Positions 8,163-17,244 of a DNA stretch of 64,000 bases are shown here, piece by piece. The stretch is taken from positions 4,832,001 through 4,896,000 of the forward strand of contig CP054837.1 in assembly GCA_028768525.1 (NCBI GenBank). Direction: 5' to 3'. A program made the position numbers and the translations under genes. Origin of the DNA: Desulfobacter sp. (GTDB lineage Bacteria; Desulfobacterota; Desulfobacteria; Desulfobacterales; Desulfobacteraceae). A model generated the notes under the pieces. The model worked only from the letters and a program-made list of their open reading frames with translations. It made no database searches and was not told where the DNA came from. Positions within the stretch are counted from its first letter, which is position 1. Each line of letters starts with the position of its first letter.

Positions 8163-8975
8163 ATGGCAAAATTCATTAACATATTTTGTATGACAGGGCT
8201 GGGAATACTGATGCTTTGTCTGTTTTCCTGTGAGCAGAAACAGGAACCCGTGAAACCGAAACCACAGGTGAATGTCGTAAAAAAATCAATTGACATGACA
8301 AAAAGGGAGGGGATGTCCCAAAAGACTGCCTCCCACCAAAAAACAAGCGTCCAGCCCGTTAAAAAACAGGTTTCAGCCGACGCCGGCAAACCTGTAAAAA
8401 TTAAAGCGCCCCAGGTTGAGGTCACAGGAGCTAAAGCGCCGGTATCGTCCAAGCCTGAATTGGAAAAATCCGGGCTGGAAACCACCTCAGCAGCAAAGAT
8501 CGCTTCACCGGCGTCCGTTCAGCCTGGCGCGGTGACCGAACCCCAGATGAAAACAGAACTGGCTGCGGTTTCATCATCAATGATAAATTCGCTTGTCATC
8601 AAAAAGTATGATACCAAGGGCCGTGTGGATCCTTTCATTCCTTTACTCAGTGAGAAAAAGGAAGAGCCGGCAGCGGGCAAATCTGAGGAAAAAAAGCCTA
8701 AACGTATTTTAACCCCTCTGGAAAAGATGGAATTAAGCCAGATTAAGCTGGTGGCTGTGGTTGAAATGAAAGGCCGCACCGTGGCCATGGTGGAAGAGGC
8801 CAGCGGAAAAGGGTATGAAGTTGAGATTGGAACGTATATGGGACGGAACGAGGGCCGGGTATCGGCCATTACCAGGGACGGCATTTCGGTCAAAGAGTAT
8901 GTCAAAGATTTTAAAGGAAACCGCAGGGAGCGGATTCAGGAAATCAAATTTCATAAAGATGAAGGTGGAGAATAA
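8163..8975 (+). CDS. pilP: Type IV pilus lipoprotein PilP
   Basis: 270-residue inner-membrane lipoprotein that bridges PilN/PilO to the secretin PilQ. A lipoprotein signal peptide ends in the lipobox LFSC (Cys23). A long, low-complexity linker rich in Lys, Pro, Val, Ser and Ala covers about residues 24-150. The conserved PilP beta-sandwich follows: DPFIPLLSEKK near 158, then PLEKMELSQIKLVAVVE and a Gly-rich domain to the C-terminus. Many PilP proteins are about 170-180 residues, so the linker here is unusually long. Gene order and the conserved domain make the call firm. Confidence 0.9.
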   Translation: MAKFINIFCMTGLGILMLCLFSCEQKQEPVKPKPQVNVVKKSIDMTKREGMSQKTASHQKTSVQPVKKQVSADAGKPVKIKAPQVEVTGAKAPVSSKPELEKSGLETTSAAKIASPASVQPGAVTEPQMKTELAAVSSSMINSLVIKKYDTKGRVDPFIPLLSEKKEEPAAGKSEEKKPKRILTPLEKMELSQIKLVAVVEMKGRTVAMVEEASGKGYEVEIGTYMGRNEGRVSAITRDGISVKEYVKDFKGNRRERIQEIKFHKDEGGE

Positions 8976-8976
8976 A

Positions 8977-11310
8977 ATGGAGTATTATCAGTCTGCTGTT
9001 AAGCAATATGGGATGACATTGATCTCCGGGATTCTGGCCCTTTTCCTGGTGACAGGGTGTGTTGCCAGGCAAGCAGAAAAACAGGCGCCCAAGGACAACG
9101 CGCTGCAGGAAACGCCGCCTGCCCAGCAGACCGCCGCAGCAATGGATTCATCGCGGGTGGTGGAAGGCATTACCGTCCGCGGTGAGGCCGATAAGGTAAA
9201 GGTCTGGATTCAGGCAAACAGGGCCCTTGAGTACACCTCCATCAAGCAGTCATTCCCATTTGCCGTCAGCGTATATCTTCCCGATACCTCACTTGCCGGC
9301 GGCTTTCAACAGCAATCGTTCACAGACAGCCGGGTCGGCGGGATTAAAGCCGGATATGCCGATGAAGAACAGACAACAACAAAAGTCGATATACTGTTGA
9401 CCCGTGATATGCCCTATACCGTGGTTGAAGAAGAGGGGCGCCTTGGAATTATCCTCCAGGGCAATGACACGCCGGACGGAAATGATATCGCGGTAGACAC
9501 GGAAACGCCGGCTCCGCCCCAGATGCATCAGGCTGAAGACCTTGTTATTCCGGAAACCTCTGCTCAACTTACGAACATTGAATTTGACACCAATGCGTCG
9601 GGGCAATCAGACATCCGTATCCAAACCAGCCATCCGGTCCGCTATGATACCCGGCAGGCTGGTGCCGATACCATCCATCTTATTCTCTACAATACCAAAA
9701 TACCGGTACACCACCAGCGGCCCCTGCTGACCCGGTATTTCAACTCCGCCGTGGAGAGAGTGGACCCCAGGCCCTACCCCGGGAAAAAGGGTGACACCTG
9801 CATTGATATCAAGGTCAGGGAACAGGTGCCGTTCAGGGTGGTTCAGAATAAAGGGGGAATTTATGTCACATTTGAGTCTTCCGATGTCGTGCCTCCTGAA
9901 TTCACCAAAGCCAGAACGGATCTTGCATCCGGCACCCAAACCATCAAATCTCAGGATGTTCTGCTATCCAACCCCGCAGGTAAAGCAGATACAACCCGGG
10001 CGCCTGAAGCACAGATCCTGGCCTCCCAGTCCGATCCGGTGCTGGGGATCGGTAACGGCCCCTATTCCGGTGAAAAAATCAAGCTGGATTTTTTCGATAC
10101 GGATATCAAGAATGTATTCAGGATACTGAGAAGTGTCAGCGGACTTAATTTTGCCATAGACCAGGATGTCCAGGGTAAGGTAACCCTGAGCCTGGGCGAA
10201 GCCGTGCCCTGGGATCAGGTGCTGGATCTGGTATTGAAAATGAACGGTTTGGGCAAGAAAATGGAAGGGAATGTGGTCCGCATCGCCACTGCTGAGACCC
10301 TCCAGAATGAAGAAAAAATGTTACAGGATGCCATTGCCGCACGGAAAAAATCCATTGAACAGAAAAAAGCCCTGGAGCCCCTGTTCACTGAGTATATCCC
10401 CATCAACTACTCCGATGCCAAGGCGGATATAGAGCCCCACGTCACCAAGATTCTGACCCCGGAGCGGGGAAGTATCTCCGTGGACCAGCGGACCAATATG
10501 ATCATCATCACCGACACCCAGAAAAAGATTGACCAGGCAAATGATTTGATTTATAGGCTGGATAAGGTGACCCCCCAGATCATGATCGAGGCCAAGGTGG
10601 TCGAGGTAACCAAAGAGTTTTCCAGAAGCCTGGGCATGAGTTGGAACATGTCCAATGCCTCCGCTGTCACTAGCGGTTTTGTGGATGATTTCAATGCCGC
10701 GGTCAATGTGGGAACGACCATCGGGCTTTCCGGAGATTTTTCATTTTTCAGGCTGTTCGGCTCTTCAATGAACGCATTGAATGCCAAGCTGGAAGCATCC
10801 GAGGAACTGGGCGACGTGAAAATTGTGTCCTCCCCCCGGATCATGACACTGGACAACAAAAAGGCCATGATCAAGCAGGGCCAGGAATACGCTTACCTGG
10901 AGCGGGACGACGCCGGCGGCTCCTCGGTTAAATTCAAGGATATCGATCTGCTGCTTGAAGTGACCCCCCATGTGACGCCGGATAAAAGGATCTCCATGAC
11001 CGTGAGGCTGACCAAGAACGACGTGGCCAGCCTGACCTCCACCGGGGTGCCCATCCTCAATACCAATGAGGCGGAAACCGAGCTTCTGGTGAACAACCAG
11101 GATACCATTGTCATCGGCGGGGTGGTAAAAAGCACCGTTCGAAAGGATGATGACGGACTGCCTTTCCTGACCGGAATTCCTGTGTTCGGGCTGTTGTTTT
11201 CAAAGCAGTCGAAGGAGGATAACAGGAATGAATTGCTGATATTCCTTACCCCGTCCATTGTTCAGTTGGAGCAAAGACGCAATACATCACCGGCTTCGGC
11301 GGCCAATTGA
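8977..11310 (+). CDS. pilQ: Type IV pilus outer-membrane secretin PilQ
   Basis: 777-residue secretin forming the outer-membrane pore for the pilus. I take the ATG at 8977 because GGTGGAG at 8964-8970 precedes it by six bases, although the frame is open further upstream within pilP. The signal peptide ends in a lipobox VTGC (Cys28). Two AMIN domains (about 50-155 and 195-305), which bind peptidoglycan, precede the STN domain (about 365-435), an N1-type domain (about 470-545) and the secretin beta-domain (about 600-770, with VKIVSSPRIMTLDNKKAMI, VPILNTNEAETELLV and TIVIGGVVKS). The gene ends pilMNOPQ and converges on a minus-strand TPR gene 16 bases away; no clear terminator hairpin is seen between them. 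Confidence 0.95.
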   Translation: MEYYQSAVKQYGMTLISGILALFLVTGCVARQAEKQAPKDNALQETPPAQQTAAAMDSSRVVEGITVRGEADKVKVWIQANRALEYTSIKQSFPFAVSVYLPDTSLAGGFQQQSFTDSRVGGIKAGYADEEQTTTKVDILLTRDMPYTVVEEEGRLGIILQGNDTPDGNDIAVDTETPAPPQMHQAEDLVIPETSAQLTNIEFDTNASGQSDIRIQTSHPVRYDTRQAGADTIHLILYNTKIPVHHQRPLLTRYFNSAVERVDPRPYPGKKGDTCIDIKVREQVPFRVVQNKGGIYVTFESSDVVPPEFTKARTDLASGTQTIKSQDVLLSNPAGKADTTRAPEAQILASQSDPVLGIGNGPYSGEKIKLDFFDTDIKNVFRILRSVSGLNFAIDQDVQGKVTLSLGEAVPWDQVLDLVLKMNGLGKKMEGNVVRIATAETLQNEEKMLQDAIAARKKSIEQKKALEPLFTEYIPINYSDAKADIEPHVTKILTPERGSISVDQRTNMIIITDTQKKIDQANDLIYRLDKVTPQIMIEAKVVEVTKEFSRSLGMSWNMSNASAVTSGFVDDFNAAVNVGTTIGLSGDFSFFRLFGSSMNALNAKLEASEELGDVKIVSSPRIMTLDNKKAMIKQGQEYAYLERDDAGGSSVKFKDIDLLLEVTPHVTPDKRISMTVRLTKNDVASLTSTGVPILNTNEAETELLVNNQDTIVIGGVVKSTVRKDDDGLPFLTGIPVFGLLFSKQSKEDNRNELLIFLTPSIVQLEQRRNTSPASAAN

Positions 11311-11326
11311 TAAAATTTTGGTGAAA

Positions 11327-12082
11327 TTAGTTGCTTAAAATAAGGATACGGCTCTCGGCCTTTTTGGCCAGGGCTGTATCTTGGTTCACCAGCTTGAGGA
11401 TTAGACGCCACTCTTTTAAGGCCTGCTTTTGCAGGCCTTCTTTTTCATAGGCTTCGGCCAGGTCGGCATGGAGAATCGCGGCATCTGGTGTCCGCCTGAG
11501 TGTTCTGTGCAGGTAGCGGACAGCCCGGTCCGTCTGCCCGGTGCGAAGGTAAACCTGGACCAGCCCGTGGGTGGCTGTGATGAAGCCGGACTTTTCCTCC
11601 AAGGCCTTTAAAAAATAGGTCTGTGCGTTGGGGTAGTGGGCCTTGCCCATGTAGGCCCATCCGATATTGGCCAGGGCAAAATGGGGGGTCGGATAAATAA
11701 GATCCTCAAGCACCCGGTTGAATTGGATGATGGCTTTGTCCCATTTTTCCTGGCGCAGATAGGCTACCCCCAGATTGTTCAGGGCATCGGTATAATCTTT
11801 TTTATAGGTCAGCGCCCTGGTAAAGGAGTCAACAGCCAGGTCATATCGCTTTTTGCCCATATAGGCCAAACCGAGGCTGTTCTGGAGATAGGGATCGTTG
11901 GGGATTGTTTTTTCGGCTTCAAGGAATTTGGCAAGGGCTGCGGTGTAATTTCCCTGGGTCTGGAAAACATCCCCCTCTTTTTTGTAGGCCTGGGCCACTT
12001 TTATTTTTGTTCCTGTATCCGTTGCACTGACGCAGGCGCATAATAGGGATGACGTTACTATACAGCAGAGTTCTTTTTTCAT
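11327..12082 (-). CDS. TPR lipoprotein, PilF/PilW-like
   Basis: 251-residue protein with a short signal peptide and a plausible lipobox LCAC (Cys17), then five or six tetratricopeptide repeats (motifs such as ALAKFLEAEKTIPNDPYLQNSLGLAYMGKKRYD broken across repeats, ALNNLGVAYLRQEKWDKAI, ALANIGWAYMGKAHYPNA). The architecture is that of PilF/PilW pilotins, outer-membrane lipoproteins that assist secretin assembly. It lies tail-to-tail with pilQ, which supports that role but does not prove it, because it is the last gene of the serS-thrC-LysM operon and overlaps the LysM gene by four bases. Confidence 0.7.
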   Translation of the reverse strand: MKKELCCIVTSSLLCACVSATDTGTKIKVAQAYKKEGDVFQTQGNYTAALAKFLEAEKTIPNDPYLQNSLGLAYMGKKRYDLAVDSFTRALTYKKDYTDALNNLGVAYLRQEKWDKAIIQFNRVLEDLIYPTPHFALANIGWAYMGKAHYPNAQTYFLKALEEKSGFITATHGLVQVYLRTGQTDRAVRYLHRTLRRTPDAAILHADLAEAYEKEGLQKQALKEWRLILKLVNQDTALAKKAESRILILSN

Positions 12083-13587
12083 AGGCCCTCATTCCTGTCG
12101 AGTTTCAGCAGTTTTATGCCTTCTTCCCTTAAAAAGGTATTGGCATTATCCTGGGGTGTGGTAGCAGTGATAAAGGTTCTTTCAGAGCCTTTGCTGACAT
12201 AGACCCCCTGGATATCTTCCACCCGGCCGCCGGTGTAGAAGGACGGATTTTTCCAGGTTTCATAGCCGAGCTTTGAAAAAAGCAGGAGAACAGCCTGGTT
12301 AACGGTACCGGCATTGGAAAGATCCAATATCTCGTAGCCCTGTTCCATGAGGATATCAAGGGCTTTGCCGTAAACGTTGCCTGTGTTCACCAGGATATCG
12401 GGTTTGGCATCATGGGTGATACGGCCCAGGGAGACATTCATTTCAATGTGCTTCAGGGTGATGGGAAACTGGGCCTTTCCTCCGTATGTGTAAGGTGTTA
12501 CCCCCAAAAGGGCTTCAATCAATTTATCAAAGGATACCGGCCGCAGTTCCATGGGATTTTTTTCCTGAATCGGATGCCCGGAAATGGCCTGGTTGAGTTG
12601 CCTAAGCCGGATGCCTTTCCAATAGTCCTTCATTGCCGTTACAAGATCTCTGTCCAGGGTTTCTGCCTTGCTCTCATTGGGAAGAATCAGGGTTTTTTGA
12701 CCCGACGGCGCTTCAAGCACCGGAGTTTTGGACAGATCCAGAATTTGGGCCGGCTCCCCGTCTTTGCCTGGGAAAAATACCTTTCCCTTATTCATGACGG
12801 TTCCCTGGATCAGCTGGGCATATCGTTTTAGGCGGCTGATATCTCCGGGGCTGAGGATGGCCCGGGGCGGCGTCTCCTGCTCCCTGCTGGTCACCCTTTT
12901 CTGTTTGGCAGGCGGCGATGGGCGGACTGAATCGATATTTCGATAACCGGTTTCCAGAAGGGTTTCAAGCCAGGGCTGCGACAAGATGTCCGCTTCGGGT
13001 ATCAATACGTGGGAACCTGCATATATCCGGTTGATGTCCTTGATTTCCGGATTTAGGCTGGTAAAGGTTTTTTTACCCACCTCGGATACGGCCCCTCCTT
13101 TTTTGAGGAATTCTTTTCCCAGAAGGGCGGATACGGTATCGCCGCTTTTAACGACATGGGAATGGATATATGCGTCTACTTCTTTTTTAGTGAGCTTGAG
13201 GGAGAATTCTAGTACAGGCACTTCAACAATGCCTTCTTTTTTTTGAACGTATGTGGCCTTGTCAACCTCCTTCAAAGGGATCATGATCCGGTTGCCCGGG
13301 GCAATGGCATCTATATTGGATAGCTGGGGATTCAGCTTCCTGAATATTCTCAGGAATCTGGGGAAATCAGAAGCGGAAATTTCGCCTTTTTGACGAAAAA
13401 TCTTATAGAGCCAATCATTTTTTTTCACCTTATAGGGTTCGCACAGATAGTCCTTATGATCGTAGGTGAATATAGTGTATTGTTTAAAATGGGTTTTGAC
13501 CCCTTCTGAGTGGGCTTGCCCGGGCTGCCCCAGAGAGATTGCCCCCCAGGTTAGCCCGGCAAGTATGACTGCAGTTACGGGTTTCAT
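12079..13587 (-). CDS. Secreted protein with two LysM domains
   Basis: 502-residue exported protein. A signal peptide (about 1-26, cleaved near GQAHS) is followed by two LysM-like modules: about residues 52-105 (YKVKKNDWLYKIF... ending GNRIMIPL) and 144-198 (HVVKSGDTVSALL... ending GSHVLIP). LysM modules bind peptidoglycan. The C-terminal 250 residues match no family that I know; they include GIRLRQLNQAISGHPIQ and PDILVNTGNVYGKALDIL. The gene overlaps thrC upstream and the TPR lipoprotein downstream, four bases each. The pairing of a peptidoglycan-binding protein with a PilF-like lipoprotein facing pilQ suggests a cell-wall role in pilus or envelope assembly, by inference. Confidence 0.72.
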   Translation of the reverse strand: MKPVTAVILAGLTWGAISLGQPGQAHSEGVKTHFKQYTIFTYDHKDYLCEPYKVKKNDWLYKIFRQKGEISASDFPRFLRIFRKLNPQLSNIDAIAPGNRIMIPLKEVDKATYVQKKEGIVEVPVLEFSLKLTKKEVDAYIHSHVVKSGDTVSALLGKEFLKKGGAVSEVGKKTFTSLNPEIKDINRIYAGSHVLIPEADILSQPWLETLLETGYRNIDSVRPSPPAKQKRVTSREQETPPRAILSPGDISRLKRYAQLIQGTVMNKGKVFFPGKDGEPAQILDLSKTPVLEAPSGQKTLILPNESKAETLDRDLVTAMKDYWKGIRLRQLNQAISGHPIQEKNPMELRPVSFDKLIEALLGVTPYTYGGKAQFPITLKHIEMNVSLGRITHDAKPDILVNTGNVYGKALDILMEQGYEILDLSNAGTVNQAVLLLFSKLGYETWKNPSFYTGGRVEDIQGVYVSKGSERTFITATTPQDNANTFLREEGIKLLKLDRNEGL

Positions 13588-15092
13588 TTAGCAATCAGGT
13601 CCAATTGCGTTGCGATTTTTCCGGACACGGCCCCCACAAAGCGGTCGAAGGCTTCTGCATCCAGCCGTTTTTCCTGGGATGGGATAAGTTCGGGATCATC
13701 CGGTGCGATCAGTTCAGGCAAATTGATAAATCGGTCTGCCGGTTCTATCCCGTATGTCTCGGGTATTTCTTTTTTAAAGTAGAGATCCTGAAATCCGGAG
13801 AATTTGATGGCATGGGCCGTGGCGTCAAGGACTGCGGTCTCATTGCTGCCAATGAGACCCATGTCTTTGGCCCGGACGATGCCTGCCAGGCACTCACCCC
13901 CCTGGGTGCAGGTGATATGTCCGTTTCTGTTGGCGGTGAGCTGCCAGTCCATGATCTCCTGTTCTTTGACCTGGACCACAAATACTTTTCTGGCGCCGGC
14001 TGCGGCGTCGTATTCCCGGGCGATTTTGACCACTCTGGGCATGGAGACCGGATTCCCGATCATGGCGGCCTGGGCCACGCTGGGCCGGGTATCCACTGGC
14101 TGGAACTTCCGTTTGGCGTCTTCCGGTTCCAGGTAATACCGGTACACCGGGTCCGCGTGTTCCGACTGGACCCCGATGATTTTTGGCAGGCAGTCAATGA
14201 TGCCGGTCTCATAGAATTTGAGGAATCCGTTCATTACGGCCGAAATATTGCCGGCATTGCCGATGGGGACCACCACCACTTTATTTTTCATATCCCAGTC
14301 AAAATCCTGGGCAATCTCATAGGAGTATGATTCCTGGCCCAGAATCCGCCAGGCGTTTTTAGAGTTCAGCAATACCACCGGATATTTGCCTGACAAGTGT
14401 TCCACCACTTTCATGCAGTCGTCAAACACCCCTGGGATCTCAAATACTTTGGCGCCACTGCCCAGGGGCTGGGCCAGCTGGGCCGAGGTCACCTTTTTAT
14501 GGGGCAGGAGCACTGCCGATTTAACCAGCGGACCCAGATAGGCGGCATACAATGCGGCAGCCGCCGAGGTGTCCCCGGTGGAGGCGCAGATGGAAATCAC
14601 ATCGGATACCAACCCTTTGTCCAGCAGGAATTTTATGCTGGACAGGGCCGAGGCCATGCCCCGGTCCTTGAACGATGCGCTGGGATTCTGGCCGTCGTTT
14701 TTGTAGTAGAATTTTACTCCGGCCGCTTCCTGTAGCCGGATGTTGGCCTCAACCACAGGGGTATGGCCCTCGCCCAGGTATAAAATAGATTCAAGGGGGA
14801 TGGAGGGGCCGATGAATTCGTGGTATCTGTAAATTCCTTTCAGGGCCGGGATCTTAAGCATTTTGCGGTAGTCGAATATCCGCTGCCAGGTGGCACCGTC
14901 GATCTCCTTGAGCCGGTCTTTAAGGCGGTCATGGATGAGGAGCACGTGGTTGCACTCGGGACAGACATAGAGCAGTTCTTCTATGCCGTATTCAGCGCCG
15001 CACCCCAGGCATTTGTAAAAAAGTTCCCCCCCGGGCTCGGGGATGATATGGGATCGGATATCCTCTGGAAAAAGGTTAGGATTCATTTTCAA
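13584..15092 (-). CDS. thrC: Threonine synthase
   Basis: 502-residue PLP enzyme converting O-phosphohomoserine to threonine and phosphate. The PLP-binding lysine is Lys142 in NPSASFKDRG. The phosphate-binding loop is visible as VVPIGNAGNISA. The N-terminus carries a zinc-ribbon with Cys28, Cys31, Cys44 and Cys47 (CLGC, CPEC), as in the long bacterial-archaeal form. Length is within the family range. It overlaps serS upstream by 17 bases and the LysM gene downstream by four, so the four genes form one transcription unit. No threonine leader peptide or T-box is seen upstream of serS. Confidence 0.93.
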   Translation of the reverse strand: MKMNPNLFPEDIRSHIIPEPGGELFYKCLGCGAEYGIEELLYVCPECNHVLLIHDRLKDRLKEIDGATWQRIFDYRKMLKIPALKGIYRYHEFIGPSIPLESILYLGEGHTPVVEANIRLQEAAGVKFYYKNDGQNPSASFKDRGMASALSSIKFLLDKGLVSDVISICASTGDTSAAAALYAAYLGPLVKSAVLLPHKKVTSAQLAQPLGSGAKVFEIPGVFDDCMKVVEHLSGKYPVVLLNSKNAWRILGQESYSYEIAQDFDWDMKNKVVVVPIGNAGNISAVMNGFLKFYETGIIDCLPKIIGVQSEHADPVYRYYLEPEDAKRKFQPVDTRPSVAQAAMIGNPVSMPRVVKIAREYDAAAGARKVFVVQVKEQEIMDWQLTANRNGHITCTQGGECLAGIVRAKDMGLIGSNETAVLDATAHAIKFSGFQDLYFKKEIPETYGIEPADRFINLPELIAPDDPELIPSQEKRLDAEAFDRFVGAVSGKIATQLDLIAK

Positions 15093-16356
15093 TTACCGTC
15101 CGGCCTCCCATATAAGGTACAAGGGCTTCGGGCACTTTTACGCTGCCGTCTGCCTGCTGGTAGTTTTCAAGAATGGCGGCGAAGGTCCTGCCCACGGCCA
15201 GGCCCGATCCGTTCAGGGTATGACAGAACTCAGGTTTTTTGGCGCCTTTGCGCTTGAATTTGATATTGGCCCGGCGCGCCTGGAAATCCAGGCAGTTGGA
15301 GCAGGATGAAATTTCCCGGTATTTGTCCTGGCCCGGCATCCATACTTCAATGTCATAGGTCTTGGTGGCGGAAAAACCCAGGTCTCCGGTGCACAGGGTG
15401 ACCACCTGGTAGGGCAGCTCCAGGCGCTGGAGAATGGTTTCTGCATTGGCCAGCAGGGATTCCAGCTCGTCAAAGGAGGTGTCCGGAGAGGTGATCTTGA
15501 CCATTTCAACCTTGTTGAACTGGTGCTGGCGGATGAGTCCTTTGGTATCCCGGCCGTAGGAGCCGGCCTCGGATCTGAAGCAGGGGGTGTAGGCCGTGAA
15601 TTTCTGGGGCAGTTGGGATTCGTCCAGGATTTCTTTGGAATAAATATTGGTGATGGGGACCTCGGAGGTGGGAATCAGGTAGTAGTCCCAGCCGTCCAAT
15701 TTAAAGAGGTCTTCTTCAAATTTGGGCAACTGCCCCGTGCCGGTCATGGTGGTCCGGTTGACGATGAAGGGGGGAAGCGCCTCCTTGTATCCGTGTTCCC
15801 CTGTATGGATATCCAGCATGAAATTGATCAGGGCCCGTTCCAGGCGGGCGCCGGCGCCGAGGTAGAGGGGGAATCTAGAACCGGCCAGCTTGGTGGCCCG
15901 TCCCAGATCCAGAATGCCCAGGTCTTCACCAATGTCGGCATGGTCCTTGATCTTGAAATCAAATTCCCTGGGGGTGCCCCAGGTTTTTTCCAGACGGTTT
16001 TCGGTATCATCCTTTCCCTTGGGCACGTCATCATGGGGCAGGTTGGGCAGGGCAATGAGAAAGGACTGGATGGCAGACTCAGCCTCTCCCAGCCCCTTGT
16101 CCAGGGTTTTAATCCGGTCCGAGACACTCCTCATTTTGTCAATGCTGGGCTGGGCGTCCTGCCCGGATTTTTTCATCTTGGCAATTTCGTCGGATACGGT
16201 GTTGCGCTGATGCCGCAGTTCTTCAATTTCAAGCAATAGGGCTTTTCTTTTTTTCTCATTTTCCAGGAAATCGGAAAAATCAATATTGGCGCCCCGTTTT
16301 TCCATTCCTTTTTTAACGAGGTCCAAATCATTTTTAATCAATTTGATATCCAGCAT
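15076..16356 (-). CDS. serS: Seryl-tRNA synthetase
   Basis: 426-residue class II aminoacyl-tRNA synthetase charging tRNA-Ser (and tRNA-Sec where present). The N-terminal antiparallel coiled-coil arm occupies about residues 25-100. The class II catalytic core follows: motif 1 region near GSRFPLYLGAGARLERALINFM, motif 2 with TPCFRSEAGSYGRDTKGLIRQHQF and motif 3 with NGSGLAVGRTFAAILE. Length equals the family norm. It is the first gene of the serS-thrC-LysM-TPR operon. A gap of 192 bases separates it from the divergent cyclo-ligase gene, and the promoter must lie there. Confidence 0.97.
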   Translation of the reverse strand: MLDIKLIKNDLDLVKKGMEKRGANIDFSDFLENEKKRKALLLEIEELRHQRNTVSDEIAKMKKSGQDAQPSIDKMRSVSDRIKTLDKGLGEAESAIQSFLIALPNLPHDDVPKGKDDTENRLEKTWGTPREFDFKIKDHADIGEDLGILDLGRATKLAGSRFPLYLGAGARLERALINFMLDIHTGEHGYKEALPPFIVNRTTMTGTGQLPKFEEDLFKLDGWDYYLIPTSEVPITNIYSKEILDESQLPQKFTAYTPCFRSEAGSYGRDTKGLIRQHQFNKVEMVKITSPDTSFDELESLLANAETILQRLELPYQVVTLCTGDLGFSATKTYDIEVWMPGQDKYREISSCSNCLDFQARRANIKFKRKGAKKPEFCHTLNGSGLAVGRTFAAILENYQQADGSVKVPEALVPYMGGRTVIENES

Positions 16357-16468
16357 TTTGGTCTCTGTCCTGCCTGATTAATGGGTTGAAATATCGATGG
16401 GTTTATGATTTTCCACAATTGTATTGAGATAACATGGGCCGGTGTAAACAGTCAATGATTATTGCCGG

Positions 16469-16496
16469 TTGACAATCAGGTTCCAGTGTATAATAT
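16469..16496 (+). promoter_or_regulatory. Candidate sigma-70 promoter of the cyclo-ligase gene
   Basis: A consensus -35 TTGACA (16469-16474) is followed by TATAATAT. With TATAAT (16489-16494) as -10 the spacer is only 14 bases; with TAATAT (16491-16496) it is 16. The site lies 52 bases before the ATG at 16549. Confidence 0.45.
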
Positions 16497-16548
16497 TTTT
16501 TGACACTTATATATAGACAAGTTTGTTTAACCCAAAGGAATAACAATT

Positions 16549-17136
16549 ATGGATGAGATGAAAAACGGAAAAAGCAGTGTTCTGGCCCAGGTGGCAGCCC
16601 GGATGGATGCCATGAGCCCCGAGGCTCTGGAAGAAAAATACCAGACCATCGAAAGCAAGCTGTTTGAATTTGCCAATTTTCTTGAGGCCCAGCAGGTATT
16701 CATGTACACCCCGGTGAGCACGGAAATCCCCACTGAAGCCATTATCCGGAAGACCCTGGAAATTGAAAAAAGCGTAATCCTTCCGGTATTCACCGATTCA
16801 AAAAATACCTTTTCATTGTATAAAATCAGTGATTATGACAAGGACCTTGTGCGCAACGCCGATGATGTCCTTGAACCCAACCCCGAGCGCTGCAAGAAAA
16901 TTGCCCTGGAAGATATTGATATTGCCTTCATCCCGGGCCTGGCCTTTGACGACAAGGGGGGCCGTGTGGGGTTCGGCAACAATTATTATTCCAAACTGAT
17001 CACAAAGCTTCCTGAGACCTGTCGCAAGGTTTCCCTGTCCTATGAAGATCAGATTGTGGACCAGATCCAGATGGAATCCAGAAAATTTACCGTGGATATT
17101 ATTATTACGGATTCACGGGTGATTTATAAAATTTAG
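16549..17136 (+). CDS. 5-formyltetrahydrofolate cyclo-ligase family protein
   Basis: 195-residue protein of the family that converts 5-formyl-THF to 5,10-methenyl-THF using ATP. The family hallmark is present near residues 127-146: PGLAFDDKGGRVGFGNNYYSK corresponds to the usual PG-x-AFD-x-G-x-R-x-G-x-GxGYYD. In this copy the Gly-Tyr-Tyr-Asp part reads Asn-Asn-Tyr-Tyr-Ser, so two usually conserved positions differ. The N-terminal substrate-binding Lys region is weak. The gene stands alone between the divergent serS and a convergent potassium channel gene and is closed by a strong terminator. The substrate may have drifted from the canonical one. Confidence 0.8.
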   Translation: MDEMKNGKSSVLAQVAARMDAMSPEALEEKYQTIESKLFEFANFLEAQQVFMYTPVSTEIPTEAIIRKTLEIEKSVILPVFTDSKNTFSLYKISDYDKDLVRNADDVLEPNPERCKKIALEDIDIAFIPGLAFDDKGGRVGFGNNYYSKLITKLPETCRKVSLSYEDQIVDQIQMESRKFTVDIIITDSRVIYKI

Positions 17137-17181
17137 AATTTGCCCGTCAGCGTTATGGTCCGGAATGTCTGGAATACAGAG

Positions 17182-17225
17182 CCGGATGTCTACCTGCCAG
17201 TTCAGGCATGGACATCCGGTTTTTT
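17182..17225 (+). terminator. Rho-independent terminator after the cyclo-ligase gene
   Basis: A 9-bp perfect stem CCGGATGTC / GACATCCGG encloses a 20-base loop that itself holds TGCC/GGCA, followed by TTTTTT. It starts 45 bases after the stop codon at 17136. Confidence 0.88.
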
Positions 17226-17244
17226 ATTATCCCGTTTTTTTATT

